Positions 54,620 to 64,000 of a stretch of DNA of 64,000 bases are shown here, piece after piece (the first letter of the stretch is position 1; each line of letters opens with the position of its first letter). A program made the position numbers and the translations under genes. Source of the DNA: Haliclystus octoradiatus (Eukaryota; Cnidaria; Staurozoa; Stauromedusae; Haliclystidae); NCBI GenBank assembly GCA_916610825.1, contig OU744451.1, forward strand, positions 21,588,349 to 21,652,348. Reading direction: 5' to 3'. The notes under the pieces are model-generated. The model was not told the DNA's origin and did no database searches. It saw only the letters and a program-made list of their open reading frames with translations.

Positions 54620-56554
54620 ATGAATAACTTACGAACCTGGAGGCATTACCAGAAAGAAGCAGATGAATATGCAAGAAGCAGTAGTCCAGAAGGAGGTGAA
54701 CAGGCCACTGTGAATCAGTCAAATCAAGAGTTAACAGACCAATTGGAGCAGAATAATGACTTCCCTACGGATGATTTTAGTGACTGGTCACCTCAAAGCG
54801 ACTTGAATGGTGTTGATGGAGGGCTCCATATGCAGAGCTCACCAGTTTATAATAATCTAAATCAAGCTGATTCGGACGAAGACTATAGTGACAGTACTGA
54901 AAATTCCTTTCTGGTGGAATTGGCATGCATTGCAGTCAAGCATCAATTGAGAAGAAAAAGTGTAAATGATATTCTGTCGCTCCTCTGTCGCTTGAGACAT
55001 GGCAAAGATGTCCCAAAAGATGCCAGAACTATCCTGCAAACGCCAAGATCATGTGATGTTAAGTTTCTTTGTGGTGGACAATATTTATATCTCGGTTTAA
55101 CAAATTCAATTACATCTGCGGTGAATAGGAATCCAAGCTTATCTGAATCAATACAGAGAATTGAGTTAGATTTCAGTATTGATGGCTTGCCACTGTTTAA
55201 ATCAAGTAAAGTTCAAGTATGGCCAATACTAGCTCGTTTTGCTGATAGTGTACCATTCTTGGTAGCTGTCTTCTGTGGTGCATCCAAGCCTTCAACAGCA
55301 CATGCATTCCTAGCCGACTTAGTAACTGATTTAAAAAATTTAACAGTAACTGGCTTGGTAGTAAATGGAAAACATTTCAGTGTTAGCCATCGATCTTTGT
55401 TTGTGACACACCTGCGAGAGCTTTTATTAAATGTATTAAAGGTCACTCCGGGTATTATTCGTGTGAACGTTGCACTGCTAAAGGAGTTCGAATAGAGAAC
55501 AGAATCACCTTTAACAACCAAGAGGACGGAGAAGAGAGATGGATCCCTTGTTTATTTAAAACATTACACTACACAGATTACCAGCATTCAAAGTCACCAT
55601 TACTAGATGCGGACATAAATTGTGTTGATCAATTTCCACTTGATTACATGCATCTTGTTTGCTTAGGTGTAACCAAACGTCTTCTGAAATATTTTGTAAG
55701 TGGGCCACCAATCTGCAAACAACCAACAGAGTCAGTTAATCTTATTTCCGAACGTCTTGAACTCTTACAAGGATTACTGCCTTCGGAATTCGCTCGCCAG
55801 CCACGCTCACTGGACGAACTTCCACGCTGGAAGGCCACTGAATTTCGGCAATTCTTGTTTTATACTGGAATGGTGGTTTTGAAAGATGTTTTGTCTCAAA
55901 AAGAGTATGATTTGTTTTTGACGTTGGCCATTGGAGCATCTATTCCATTAATTGAAGATAATGAAAGAAGGAATTATTTACTTCAGTTTTCTGAAGATCT
56001 CCTTCAATTATTTGTAGCACAAAGTCCTTCGATTTTTGGTGATACTTTTGTGACACTTAATGTACACAGCTTAAAGCACCTATGTGACGACAGCAGATAC
56101 TTTGAATGTTCATTAAATCATTTGTCTGCTTTTCCCTTTGAGAACCATCTCCAATTTATAAAAAAACTTGTACGTAAAGCGCAAAATCCAGATCAATAAC
56201 AGACTTGAAGAGTTTCAGAAAGTGGGCGCAGCATTCAAAGAAAAAGAAAAAGAGCCAACATGCAGAGAGTTGAAAAAAAAATGTTTCATTTTATCTAACG
56301 GGGATGTGGCATTTTTCAACAACAGATCTGGACATGGTGTGATAACCTGGAATGTAGTTCACAAAACAGATACTACCAATTTTTTCATTTCTCCTTGCCA
56401 ATCTACTCTTCTGGACATTTCCTTTATCTCTAAAACTACTATTGAACACTCCAGCTACCATGTTTATTCACAGTTATCAAACATCGGACGGAAATCAATA
56501 TATTTACCATGTGAAGATGGCTATGTAATAATAACCATGTTACACTGTAAATAA
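54620..56554 (+). pseudogene. Tnp2/DUF4218-like transposase, two frameshifts
   Basis: An acceptor (ACAATAG) precedes the ATG at 54620. Part 1 (54620 to about 55390) has an acidic N-terminus and a catalytic-like IELDFSIDGLPLFKSSK. Near 55390 the frame shifts into DTPARAF and SCERCTAKG, which leads into 55500-56199 with the family marks DYMHLVCLGVTKRLL, RWKATEFRQFLFYTGMVVLK, NVHSLKHLCDD and FPFENHLQFI. A second shift near 56190 moves to the third frame (NNRLEEFQKV...), ending at 56554. This layout is known from metazoan transposon proteins related to plant CACTA Tnp2. No terminal repeats were found. With two indels it is probably dead, unless the shifts are base-calling errors. Confidence 0.8.
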
Positions 56555-56811
56555 TATTTAGTAAACATAATATACCATAAAATAAATGTAAATAGAATCA
56601 AGTATCAAGTTAGTGACACTTAGTTGTAGGCCTAAGCAACTATTAAGTTATCAAATATTAAGTTAGTAAGTAGAAGTATACATTTGTACAGTATTAACAT
56701 TGGAAATATTGTTGAAGTATATTATCCATACATCTATATTAATCTATATAAGTTATATATATAATAATAATTAATTAAAAAAATTAATTGTATTGAGCGT
56801 AAACTTTTCTA
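56555..56811. other. AT-rich spacer
   Basis: Very AT-rich, includes AATAAA near 56580 (possible poly(A) signal of the transposase gene) and ATATATAATAATAATT near 56757. No gene seen. Confidence 0.4.
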
Positions 56812-57408
56812 CACCTAATTGAGAAACATTTCCCAGCGTCTCATAAATTTCATAAAATATTCAATAAGAACACCATAAAAGTCAGCTACAGCTGTATGGA
56901 CAACATGGGAAAAATTATAAATAATCATAATAAAAAAATCATTAATGACCAACCCAAAAAGAATGAAAAAATGTGCAATTGTAGATCAAAGAATAAGTGT
57001 CCACTCAACAACAAATGCCTAACGACAGACATGGTATACAACGCTAAAGTTACCACAAGCAACAGCAGCCATAATTATATCGGTCTTACAGAAGGGACGT
57101 TCAAAACCCGCCTAGCCAACCACACCCAATCATTTAAGAACGAAACACACAAAAACAACACTGAACTATCAAAATTAATATGGAATCTCAAGGAAAGTAA
57201 AGCAGAATTTAAAATTAATTGGTCTATATTAGCTACTGCTAGCGCATACACTAACATCTCAAATAATTGTAACCTATGCCTCACGGAGAAATTTCACATT
57301 ATAACATCACGTTCGCCTAACCTACTCAACAAAAGATCAGAACTTATTTCCAAATGCCGGCATGAGAACAAATTTTACCTTACAAATTTTAAATCCGGTA
57401 AATCGTAG
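56812..57408 (+). pseudogene. GIY-YIG endonuclease domain of a Penelope-like element (partial ORF)
   Basis: The frame is open from about 56812 through the ATG at 56896 to TAG at 57408. Marks: FNKNTIKVSYSCMDNM and HNKKI (linker before the nuclease), the cysteine cluster CNCRSKNKCPLNNKC, then the endonuclease core MVYNAKVTT...YIGLTEGTFKTRLANHTQSF, ELSKLIWNLK, and the C-terminal CNLCLTEKFHIIT with KCRHENKF. The YIG half, the arginine and the asparagine-rich helix of GIY-YIG are visible; the GIY half reads VYN. The RT domain that should precede it is missing, so the fragment cannot move on its own. Confidence 0.88.
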
Positions 57409-57558
57409 ACATTAAGAAATTTACAACAATATGCCTTTGTAAACAAACAATAAAAATATTAATTTATCAGTAACCCATTGTAGATAACAATAGCTAGATA
57501 TCGCACTCATGTATGTATGATTAGGAGTAATCGTATGTTTTTAATTTTTTTAGTATCA

Positions 57559-57601
57559 CCGTCTGAAGATCGCAATAAAAGCGTGAAACTCCGAGTTACG
57601 G
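57559..57601 (+). ncRNA. Hammerhead-ribozyme-like motif in the Penelope-like terminal repeat
   Basis: Stem I CCGT (57559-57562) pairs with ACGG (57598-57601). Core CTGAAGA 57563-57569. Stem II CGC/GCG (57571-57573 with 57581-57583) over AATAAAA. GAAA 57585-57588. CTCCGAG forms a tiny stem III, then the cleavage dinucleotide TT (57596-57597). All invariant core bases are present; position 7 is A. Position 10.1/11.1 is a U.U pair rather than G-C, which may weaken it. Confidence 0.7.
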
Positions 57602-57641
57602 AAAAGGCTTTGCCTCGTCTCTGTTTTATAATCTATAAGCT

Positions 57642-58375
57642 ATATATATATATATATTGTAAAAAGTTAGATGTTTATCATTAAAATTAAGAAATACGTA
57701 GTTAAAATAATAATTTATCCTATATTTGGCCAGATATTTCAAAGTTAGTAGATGTTTTGGAAGATTCCCTTGATAGATATACTACTAGAATGCTAGAGTT
57801 TGAGACATTAGAAAATATTTTGGAGGTGAGCTATCCCTGCAGTGAAACATTCTAATAATGGCTGTCTGTAGAAGTTGATAATATAGGTCCATACTAGCCT
57901 ACACACTGTAATGACACACCAATTAAAACAGACTGATTATACGGTTATATATAACTATACATTCCAAATGTTTCTATGTACACATCAACTGACCATTTGA
58001 TTATGTTGGATCGCATTTTCAACCTGTTAGATTAGATTTATTTTGGTTTAGATTATTCTCCTTTTTATTTCATCATTTTTTCAAACATTTTTTTTTTCAA
58101 ACAGAGGTGCCACTACTATTACTATTTATAGTATACATTATTAACTCAATATTACTTTTTCTAGGAATCTATTATCAGCTGTTAAAACATATCATTCATT
58201 TAATTTGTAATATAAAATTTCAGTGAATCAATACATGCAAAGACCAAAAAGAAATAAGGAAAAGACATTTGTCAACCATTTTACTGGTGAGTTTGTCTTC
58301 TAAATTGTGCAACATCCAACAACCATATGAAACATTAGAAATGATAGCAATAACAAAGCTTAGAGTGACCCTCAG
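57642..58375. other. AT-rich intergenic DNA
   Basis: An (AT)n run lies at 57637-57658. No gene or repeat recognised in the rest. Confidence 0.4.
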
Positions 58376-58841
58376 ATACGTAAATACGAACATATTACGC
58401 CAACTTTGATAGAACTACACTGGCTACCAATCAAATACTGGATTGATTTTAAAATATTATTACTTGTTTATAAAACTTTGAATGGACTTTCTGCGAAGTA
58501 TCTTTTTAACAAAATACACTATGAGAAGCATGCTAGGACATTACGCTCCACTAACAATGCATTATTACACCAGCCAAGAGCCAGAACAAAAACATATGGT
58601 GACAGGGCCTTTTCAGTATGCGGTCCAAGGCTATGGAATACTGTCCCTCTTGACATTCGCAGAGCAGCCTCAATTGATAAATTTAAAAAAATTACAAAAA
58701 CATATTTATTTCAGAAATTTTTAAATGATAGATAAGGCTCAGTAGTCAGAAAACAAATAAAATAAATAAAATAAATAGTCTTTTTAGTTTGAACACTTGT
58801 AAAGCGCCATGAGCAATGTTAATGTGTGCTATATAAAAACA

Positions 58842-58875
<34 letters not shown>
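58376..58875 (+). pseudogene. 5'-truncated L2/CR1-like LINE
   Basis: ORF remnant 58376-58735 (ITPTLIELHWLPIKYWIDFK, TYGDRAFSVCGPRLWNTVPL, KTYLFQKFLND) is the C-terminus of a LINE ORF2. The 3' UTR has TTGTAAAGCGCCATGAGC and GTGCTATATAAAA, then a (TTA)n tail to about 58875. The same C-terminal and 3' UTR motifs are in the LINE at 39289-43072, so both belong to one clade, but not the same subfamily. Confidence 0.9.
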
Positions 58876-59105
58876 AGCATGTTTCAAAATGGATAAAAGG
58901 AATGTCAATGATGTTTTTGAATGTCTCTATTTAACTTTATATGCTTGTGCCGCATCCCTATCTATCACTGTAAGGATTTTCATACCTACCTAAAGACATT
59001 CCTAGCAAATACTCATTAGAATGACAACAGTATGACGTTTCGCTATCATCTAAATTAATGGATTAATTAAAACCTTGTATTTATTAATTTAATAAGGGCA
59101 GTCTG
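58876..59105. other. Spacer before the right-hand LTR element
   Basis: No gene or repeat recognised. Confidence 0.4.
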
Positions 59106-59291
59106 TGTAATGTATCTATCGTATGCGCATGCGTAAGGTTATTTATAACTAAATGATTGCGCAGTTTTAAATCAGAGTGTTAGTGACGACCAGTGTAGAA
59201 GGTCGTATGTACGTAATATTAAATACATGATTCAGATCAACAGGATATACCTATTCGGGTGTTTATTCGTCTATTGTCTTCGTATCTTACA
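59106..59291 (+). repeat. 5' LTR (inferred limits)
   Basis: Right limit is firm: TCTTACA just before TGGCGCAG. Left limit is the likely TGTAATGTATC at 59106 (or 59104) and cannot be proved without the 3' LTR. About 186 bp. Confidence 0.6.
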
Positions 59292-59305
59292 TGGCGCAGT
59301 TGATC
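59292..59305 (+). promoter_or_regulatory. Candidate primer binding site
   Basis: TGGCGCAGTTGATC directly after the LTR CA end. Nearly identical to the site at 43399. Confidence 0.65.
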
Positions 59306-59364
59306 CTGTTATTTGGACAGTAATATTTTACGTTATTCAAAGAGTTTAATTTTATTGCGTCACG

Positions 59365-62300
59365 ATGGCTGATGTTAAATTATTGAAAAACAGTCGATCA
59401 GGCCTTAAAGGACATTTGACAAGAGCCTTAGATCGTCTGGTGGCATCCCTCACCAGTTTCACCAGTACAGAAGTAGCAGAACGAACTGAAAGTGATAGGG
59501 AAAATTTGACGATCACAACGAAACGCGCTCACGATGCGCTGGAACGCTATGTGGCGTCACATTTGGCCGTGTTGGTACAAGAACCCATCAAAGATGGAGC
59601 AGAAGACCCGGAAGAGCCACAATTGGTTGAATTAGAAAACAGTTTTTATGACCTCGAGAGACAAGTGCGTGCCGTTACGGCCGTTGTGCCGAAAACCGTA
59701 GTCACAAGCACCACTGATCCAGAAAACCGAGAAAGCACGTCTCAGCAAGTCAACGTTCAGACCTCTGCCCGACCTGTCATAAAGACACCACCAACATTAG
59801 ATGCAGACATCAACCTAAAGCAGTTCCTGGATTGGCAGGAGGTATTTCTGAATTATATCGCGATTATTGATTTAGACGCCCAGCCTCATGATAGGCAAAT
59901 TGCTACCTTTTGGGGTCTGTGTTCCCCAGCATTTCTGAACATGGTACGCCGCGTCATCAAAATCGAACGTTCAACGACGGACTCCCTTAAGTTAATACTG
60001 AAAAAGATAACCGATCACTTAAGATCTAAGCGCAACTCTAACCTCGACTGGCAAAGCTTTCTCACAGTCACTCAAGGCTCAAACCAGTTAATTGATCAAT
60101 ATTACACGTATTTAATGGAGAAAAGTGACTATGCTAATGTAGATGCAGTGACTCCAGAAGCACTGCGGACCGCTGTTCTAGTACTAGGTTTAAGGGATGA
60201 AAATTTAAAACGCAAAGTTATCGCAAAATCTCCCCCGCTAAACCTAGAGGACACTCTCAAATTTTTACAAACCGAAGAAGCCGCTTCTTCCACTGTTAGT
60301 ACCCTAGGTCAACAAGCCCACGCCACACATAGCACAATTGGTAATGTACAATCTACCAAAGCTAAGAAAAATCATAATAACCGTCAACAGAAAACGAAGC
60401 ATGACGACAGTAACTCTGCTTCCAAGTCAAGTAATTCAGTAAGCCCTTGTTCTAAGTGCGGCTATGTTAAGCATTTTACATCAGTCTGCCCTGCCGCAAA
60501 CGTGACATGTGACCACTGTGGCCTCAAAGGGCATTACTCAAAAGTTTGCCGTAAACGTTTAAAGTCCTTAGAGAAAACCAAAACCGTGAGCACATCAGTT
60601 ATTAAATCGATGCAAGCTTCCAATGGTGGCAAATTACCGACAATTGATGTCGATGTTAGGGAAGACAATAAACTGTTAGGTCGTTTCCCTGCTGTCTGCG
60701 ACACAGGTGCTCAAGGAACCGTTGCAGGTCTTGACTTTCTGAAATCAATAGGCAAATTCGATAGCACGTTGGCTCCGTTCAGTCCACATAATTACGTTGG
60801 CGTCGATAATCGCGCTTTAGTTCAGGCCGGGACAATCAAATTAACTTTCGATTTAAATGGTAATAGCGTAAATACTACAGTCGTTATATGTTATGATGTG
60901 ACCGGTCTTTATCTGTCTTTAGATGTGTGTAAACAACTTAAAATTGTACATGTAGACTTTCCAACCACATTATCTGAGAGGCACTTATCAAGTGTCATTA
61001 ACACGAATCCTCAGAATGTAGTTAATGTCAACAAGTCTTCATCACCACCTAAATCTGTTTTTAATGAAACCGCTCGTAAACAGTGGATTGATTCTTTGTC
61101 GTCAAATCCTACTCAACAACAAAGAGAGGATGATTTTAAAAAACTAAAACAGATTTATTCTCAAGTATTTTGCGATACCGATGACGTTTTGCCGCCCATG
61201 TCAGGTGTCGGCGACGCAATGAAAATTGAGTTAATCGAAGACCACAAGCCATTTGCAGTTCATACTGCACGTCAAATACCTTTCGTTTATCGTGACAAGG
61301 CTAAATCTGAAATAGACCGTCTACAAAAGATGGGCGTTATAACACCAGTTGGTGACACCCCTGTCGAATGGTGTCATCCGTTAGTAGTTGTAGGTAAACC
61401 TAACGGTGGCGTAAGATTATGCGTAGACTTAACCAAATTAAATAAGCAAGTAAAACGCACGTTGCACCCTGCTACAACGCCAGCTGATGCAGTGAAAAAC
61501 ATTGATTTGCATTCCAAGTATTTCACTTTATTAGATGCAAAGTGTGGTTATTGGCAACTTCCACTTGATGAAGATGCACAAAAATTAACAACATTTATCA
61601 CTCCTTGGGGTAGATTTAAATTTTTGCGTGCCCCGATGGGTTTTATATCATCCGGTGATAGTTACAATTTAAGATGTGATCAAGCCCTTGAAGGCATTTC
61701 AAACGTTAACAAAGTCGTTGATGATACACTTATTGACGGTGATTCATACAAAACTTTAGTTGATCGAACTTGTACAGTATTAGAACGATTTGTTCGACAT
61801 GGCATTACGTTAAATGCTGAAAAATGTAAATTTGCGCAGAAAACAGTCGATTTCGTTGGTTACGTCATAAAACCAGGAGGCTATTCAGCCGACCCAAGAA
61901 AAGTCGAAGCGATTTCAAATTTTCCTTCGCCTACAAATCGCACCGAGTTAAGGTCATTCCTAGGACTTGTCAATCAGCTAGGAATGTTTACACCGTCTAT
62001 CAGCAGCACCGCTGCACCACTACGAGATTTATTATCAGTCAAAAATGAATTTCTATGGCTAAACACGCACGAAATGGCCTTCAATTCATTAAAAGAAGCC
62101 ATGACGTCACCGCCGATTTTGTCTCTGTTCGACCCTACTGCAGAAACAGTTTTACAAACGGACGCTTCCAAGACAAAAGGTCTTGGATACGCTTTAATGC
62201 AAAAACAGCAAAACGAATGGAAACTAATCCAGTGTGGATCGCGCTTTCTTCAACCATGTGAAAACCGATATGCCATTATCGAACTAGAAGCGCTGGCCAT

Positions 62301-63945
62301 CGTCTGGGCCACAAAAAAATGCCACATTTATCTCGCTGGTTTACCAACGTATACCGTTTTAGTCGATCACAAACCTTTATTGCCAATTTTTAACAATTAC
62401 ACTTTAGATGCCGTTGAAAATCACAAGTTACAATCGTATAAAAATAAGTTGTCAAACTATCAATTTCAGGTGGTTTGGACAAAAGGTAGCGCGCATATTA
62501 TACCGGATGCATTATCACGGGCACCGGTCAATGATCCGTCCCTCGATGATGAAATTGAAAATGATACATCGTTAGCTTGTATGTCGTTTACGTTAAAAGT
62601 TGCTGCATGTAGTATCACCGCAGAGAACACTGACGATGAAGCTGCCGCTACTCTAAACGATTCTAAACAATCTAATGTTCGACAACCGTTGCCGGATCCA
62701 ATCATTACGGATCTACAAAATGTTGCACGAAATGATGCAGATTATCAATCACTTATAACCTGTGTTGAAAACAATTTCGCAGGTAATTCAGCAAACCAAC
62801 CATATGTATTGGCCTATAAGAAAATTTGGCCAGAATTGTCAACCATCGACGGCCTTGTGTTGTATGGTCGTCGAATTGTCATTCCATCGAAAGCTCGTCA
62901 ATCTGTAATTGCACGATTACACGCCTCACATCAGGGCATTGTTAAAACAAAACGTCGTGCGTGTCAAACTGTATATTGGCCAGGTATTAACAATGACATT
63001 GTATCCTCCATTGAAGCCTGTTCACCATGTCAACATTACAGACCCAGTAATCAGAAAGAACCTTTAATTTCTGATAAACTTCCATCACGGATCTTTGAGT
63101 CAGTTTCAGCTGATTTGTTCCAACTCAACCAGAAATACTATTTGGTCTACGTCGACCGTTTATCCGGCTTTCCGTTCATTTCAGAATGGAATTCCGATCC
63201 GTCTTCGTCTCAAGTCATTTCAGTTCTTAAATCACACTTTTCCAAAACCGGTGTACCATCTCGTTTTCGTTCGGACGGTGGTCCACAATTTAAATCTGAA
63301 CTGTTCACCAACTTTCTCACCAGATGGGGTGTCAATTGGTCCCCGTCTTCGCCATACCATCCCCAGAGCAACGGTCACGCTGAAGCAGCTGTTAAAGCGT
63401 TAAAACATCTGCTTGCCAAGTGTGATAATGGAGATATTAAGTCGGAGAGTTTTCTGCAAGGTCTACTAGAATACCGCAACACTCCTAGATCAGAAGGGCG
63501 TTCCCCCTCGGAATGGGTGTATGGTCATCCCCTTCGTTCTTTAGTGCCCGCACACTACACTTCATTCTCCCGTTCATGGCAAACGTCAGCCAAAGAGATT
63601 GACAGTAAGCTACTCCGCAACAAAGAAGCTACCACAAAGAATTACAACAAAGGTAGTAAAGTTCTAAAATCTATTCCTGTTGGCTCTCATGTGCTACTTC
63701 AACATCCGCAAAGTAAACGCTGGATAGAAGATGGTATTGTAGTGTCAAAGAATGATCGTGATTATCGCATTCGTCTGCCGTCCGGTAAACTCAAGTGGCG
63801 TAACCGTGTATTCCTGCATGTTGCCCCTGATACTAGTTCCGACGACATAGCAGAACCAGACGTGAGTGATCAAGTGCAGTCCGACGATACTCCGCGATAC
63901 CCAACCCGTTCAAGACGTCCACCTGACTATTACGGACGCAAATGA
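59365..63945 (+). CDS. Gag-pol polyprotein of a Ty3/gypsy retrotransposon (1526 aa)
   Basis: One ORF, no frameshift between gag and pol. About residues 1-340: gag, with two CCHC knuckles near 360-400 (CSKCGYVKHFTSVCP, CDHCGLKGHYSKVC). Protease near 440: AVCDTGAQGTV (DTGA present). RT about 620-830: VRLCVDLTKLNK, LLDAKCGYWQLPLD, catalytic VVDDTLIDG. RNase H: LQTDASKTKGLGYAL, LVDHKPL. Integrase: HHCC zinc finger (HASHQGIVKTK...CSPCQH), core acidic triad (SADLF, SDGGPQF, HAEAAVK) and a C-terminal domain with VGSHVLLQHP and WIEDGIVV. Every catalytic residue is in place, so it may be recently active. Codon use is less AT-rich than that of the host genes. It is different from the gypsy element at 43241 in gag and protease. 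Confidence 0.96.
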   Translation: MADVKLLKNSRSGLKGHLTRALDRLVASLTSFTSTEVAERTESDRENLTITTKRAHDALERYVASHLAVLVQEPIKDGAEDPEEPQLVELENSFYDLERQVRAVTAVVPKTVVTSTTDPENRESTSQQVNVQTSARPVIKTPPTLDADINLKQFLDWQEVFLNYIAIIDLDAQPHDRQIATFWGLCSPAFLNMVRRVIKIERSTTDSLKLILKKITDHLRSKRNSNLDWQSFLTVTQGSNQLIDQYYTYLMEKSDYANVDAVTPEALRTAVLVLGLRDENLKRKVIAKSPPLNLEDTLKFLQTEEAASSTVSTLGQQAHATHSTIGNVQSTKAKKNHNNRQQKTKHDDSNSASKSSNSVSPCSKCGYVKHFTSVCPAANVTCDHCGLKGHYSKVCRKRLKSLEKTKTVSTSVIKSMQASNGGKLPTIDVDVREDNKLLGRFPAVCDTGAQGTVAGLDFLKSIGKFDSTLAPFSPHNYVGVDNRALVQAGTIKLTFDLNGNSVNTTVVICYDVTGLYLSLDVCKQLKIVHVDFPTTLSERHLSSVINTNPQNVVNVNKSSSPPKSVFNETARKQWIDSLSSNPTQQQREDDFKKLKQIYSQVFCDTDDVLPPMSGVGDAMKIELIEDHKPFAVHTARQIPFVYRDKAKSEIDRLQKMGVITPVGDTPVEWCHPLVVVGKPNGGVRLCVDLTKLNKQVKRTLHPATTPADAVKNIDLHSKYFTLLDAKCGYWQLPLDEDAQKLTTFITPWGRFKFLRAPMGFISSGDSYNLRCDQALEGISNVNKVVDDTLIDGDSYKTLVDRTCTVLERFVRHGITLNAEKCKFAQKTVDFVGYVIKPGGYSADPRKVEAISNFPSPTNRTELRSFLGLVNQLGMFTPSISSTAAPLRDLLSVKNEFLWLNTHEMAFNSLKEAMTSPPILSLFDPTAETVLQTDASKTKGLGYALMQKQQNEWKLIQCGSRFLQPCENRYAIIELEALAIVWATKKCHIYLAGLPTYTVLVDHKPLLPIFNNYTLDAVENHKLQSYKNKLSNYQFQVVWTKGSAHIIPDALSRAPVNDPSLDDEIENDTSLACMSFTLKVAACSITAENTDDEAAATLNDSKQSNVRQPLPDPIITDLQNVARNDADYQSLITCVENNFAGNSANQPYVLAYKKIWPELSTIDGLVLYGRRIVIPSKARQSVIARLHASHQGIVKTKRRACQTVYWPGINNDIVSSIEACSPCQHYRPSNQKEPLISDKLPSRIFESVSADLFQLNQKYYLVYVDRLSGFPFISEWNSDPSSSQVISVLKSHFSKTGVPSRFRSDGGPQFKSELFTNFLTRWGVNWSPSSPYHPQSNGHAEAAVKALKHLLAKCDNGDIKSESFLQGLLEYRNTPRSEGRSPSEWVYGHPLRSLVPAHYTSFSRSWQTSAKEIDSKLLRNKEATTKNYNKGSKVLKSIPVGSHVLLQHPQSKRWIEDGIVVSKNDRDYRIRLPSGKLKWRNRVFLHVAPDTSSDDIAEPDVSDQVQSDDTPRYPTRSRRPPDYYGRK

Positions 63946-64000
63946 TACTATTATCGATTTATCGTTTCAGTAACATCGTTATAATCATAAGTATATCATA

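Larger units (their letters stand above)
56812..57640 (+). mobile_element. 5'-truncated Penelope-like element
   Basis: Coding sense begins about 56816 (IEKHFPASHKFHKIF) without its RT. It runs through the GIY-YIG cassette to the stop at 57408, then about 150 bp of non-coding DNA, a hammerhead-like motif and the tail GGCTTTGCCTCGTCTC shared with 36405-36585. 5' truncation is usual for these retroelements. Confidence 0.82.
59106..64000 (+). mobile_element. Ty3/gypsy LTR retrotransposon, intact coding region, cut by window end
   Basis: Left LTR about 59106-59291, primer site at 59292, one gag-pol ORF 59365-63945. The 3' LTR must lie beyond 64000. The reading frame carries no stop or frameshift. 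Confidence 0.92.

Overview
The window is AT-rich nuclear DNA from an invertebrate animal. The evidence is spliced GT-AG genes with conserved metazoan products (CIAPIN1/anamorsin, NPRL2, RPUSD2), introns of a few hundred to a few thousand bases, and metazoan-type LINEs, Ty3/gypsy, Penelope-like and hAT/pogo-like elements. The composition would suit a tunicate, but nothing here proves the phylum, so the taxon is left open.

Layout of host genes. Bases 1-7800, minus strand: 5' and middle part of a gene for a secreted protein with at least three CAP (SCP/TAPS) domains. Bases 10500-19751, minus: CIAPIN1, complete, 10 exons, 277 aa, with a pure (AAT)n block of about 290 bp just past its stop codon. 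Bases 20073-21257, plus: NPRL2, 394 aa in one intronless ORF, 321 bp head-to-head from CIAPIN1. Bases 22575-38940, minus: RPUSD2 (pseudouridine synthase), 11 exons found, one short exon and the N-terminus not located. Bases 52208-53872, plus: a two-exon gene of unknown function, followed at 54620-56554 by a frame-broken Tnp2/DUF4218-like transposase gene.

Mobile elements make up most of the rest. They include an L2/CR1-like LINE (39289-43072) with one frameshift, a Ty3/gypsy element with near-identical LTRs but a broken interior (43241-47595), and a second Ty3/gypsy element with an intact 1526-codon gag-pol that runs off the right edge (about 59106-64000). There are also LINE tails, a 5'-truncated Penelope-like element with GIY-YIG domain (56812-57640), four copies of a tRNA-derived SINE plus one SINE of another kind, nine copies of a pogo-like MITE, about ten copies of a MITE built from the palindrome GTTCATGAAC, and two hAT-type short families with 8-bp target duplications. 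Nested insertions give a relative order: hAT into MITE, and LINE into MITE.

The most interesting signal is a set of hammerhead-ribozyme-like motifs that no ORF reveals. One lies 3' of the Penelope-like GIY-YIG ORF. Related motifs sit in three fold-back loci (6.4-6.55, 9.78-9.90, 36.4-36.6 kb) and at 48.7 kb. A different kind occurs twice in a 194-bp tandem unit at 33.0-33.3 kb, which is the layout of a retrozyme. Gene calls were checked by codon phase across every splice junction. No database search was possible.
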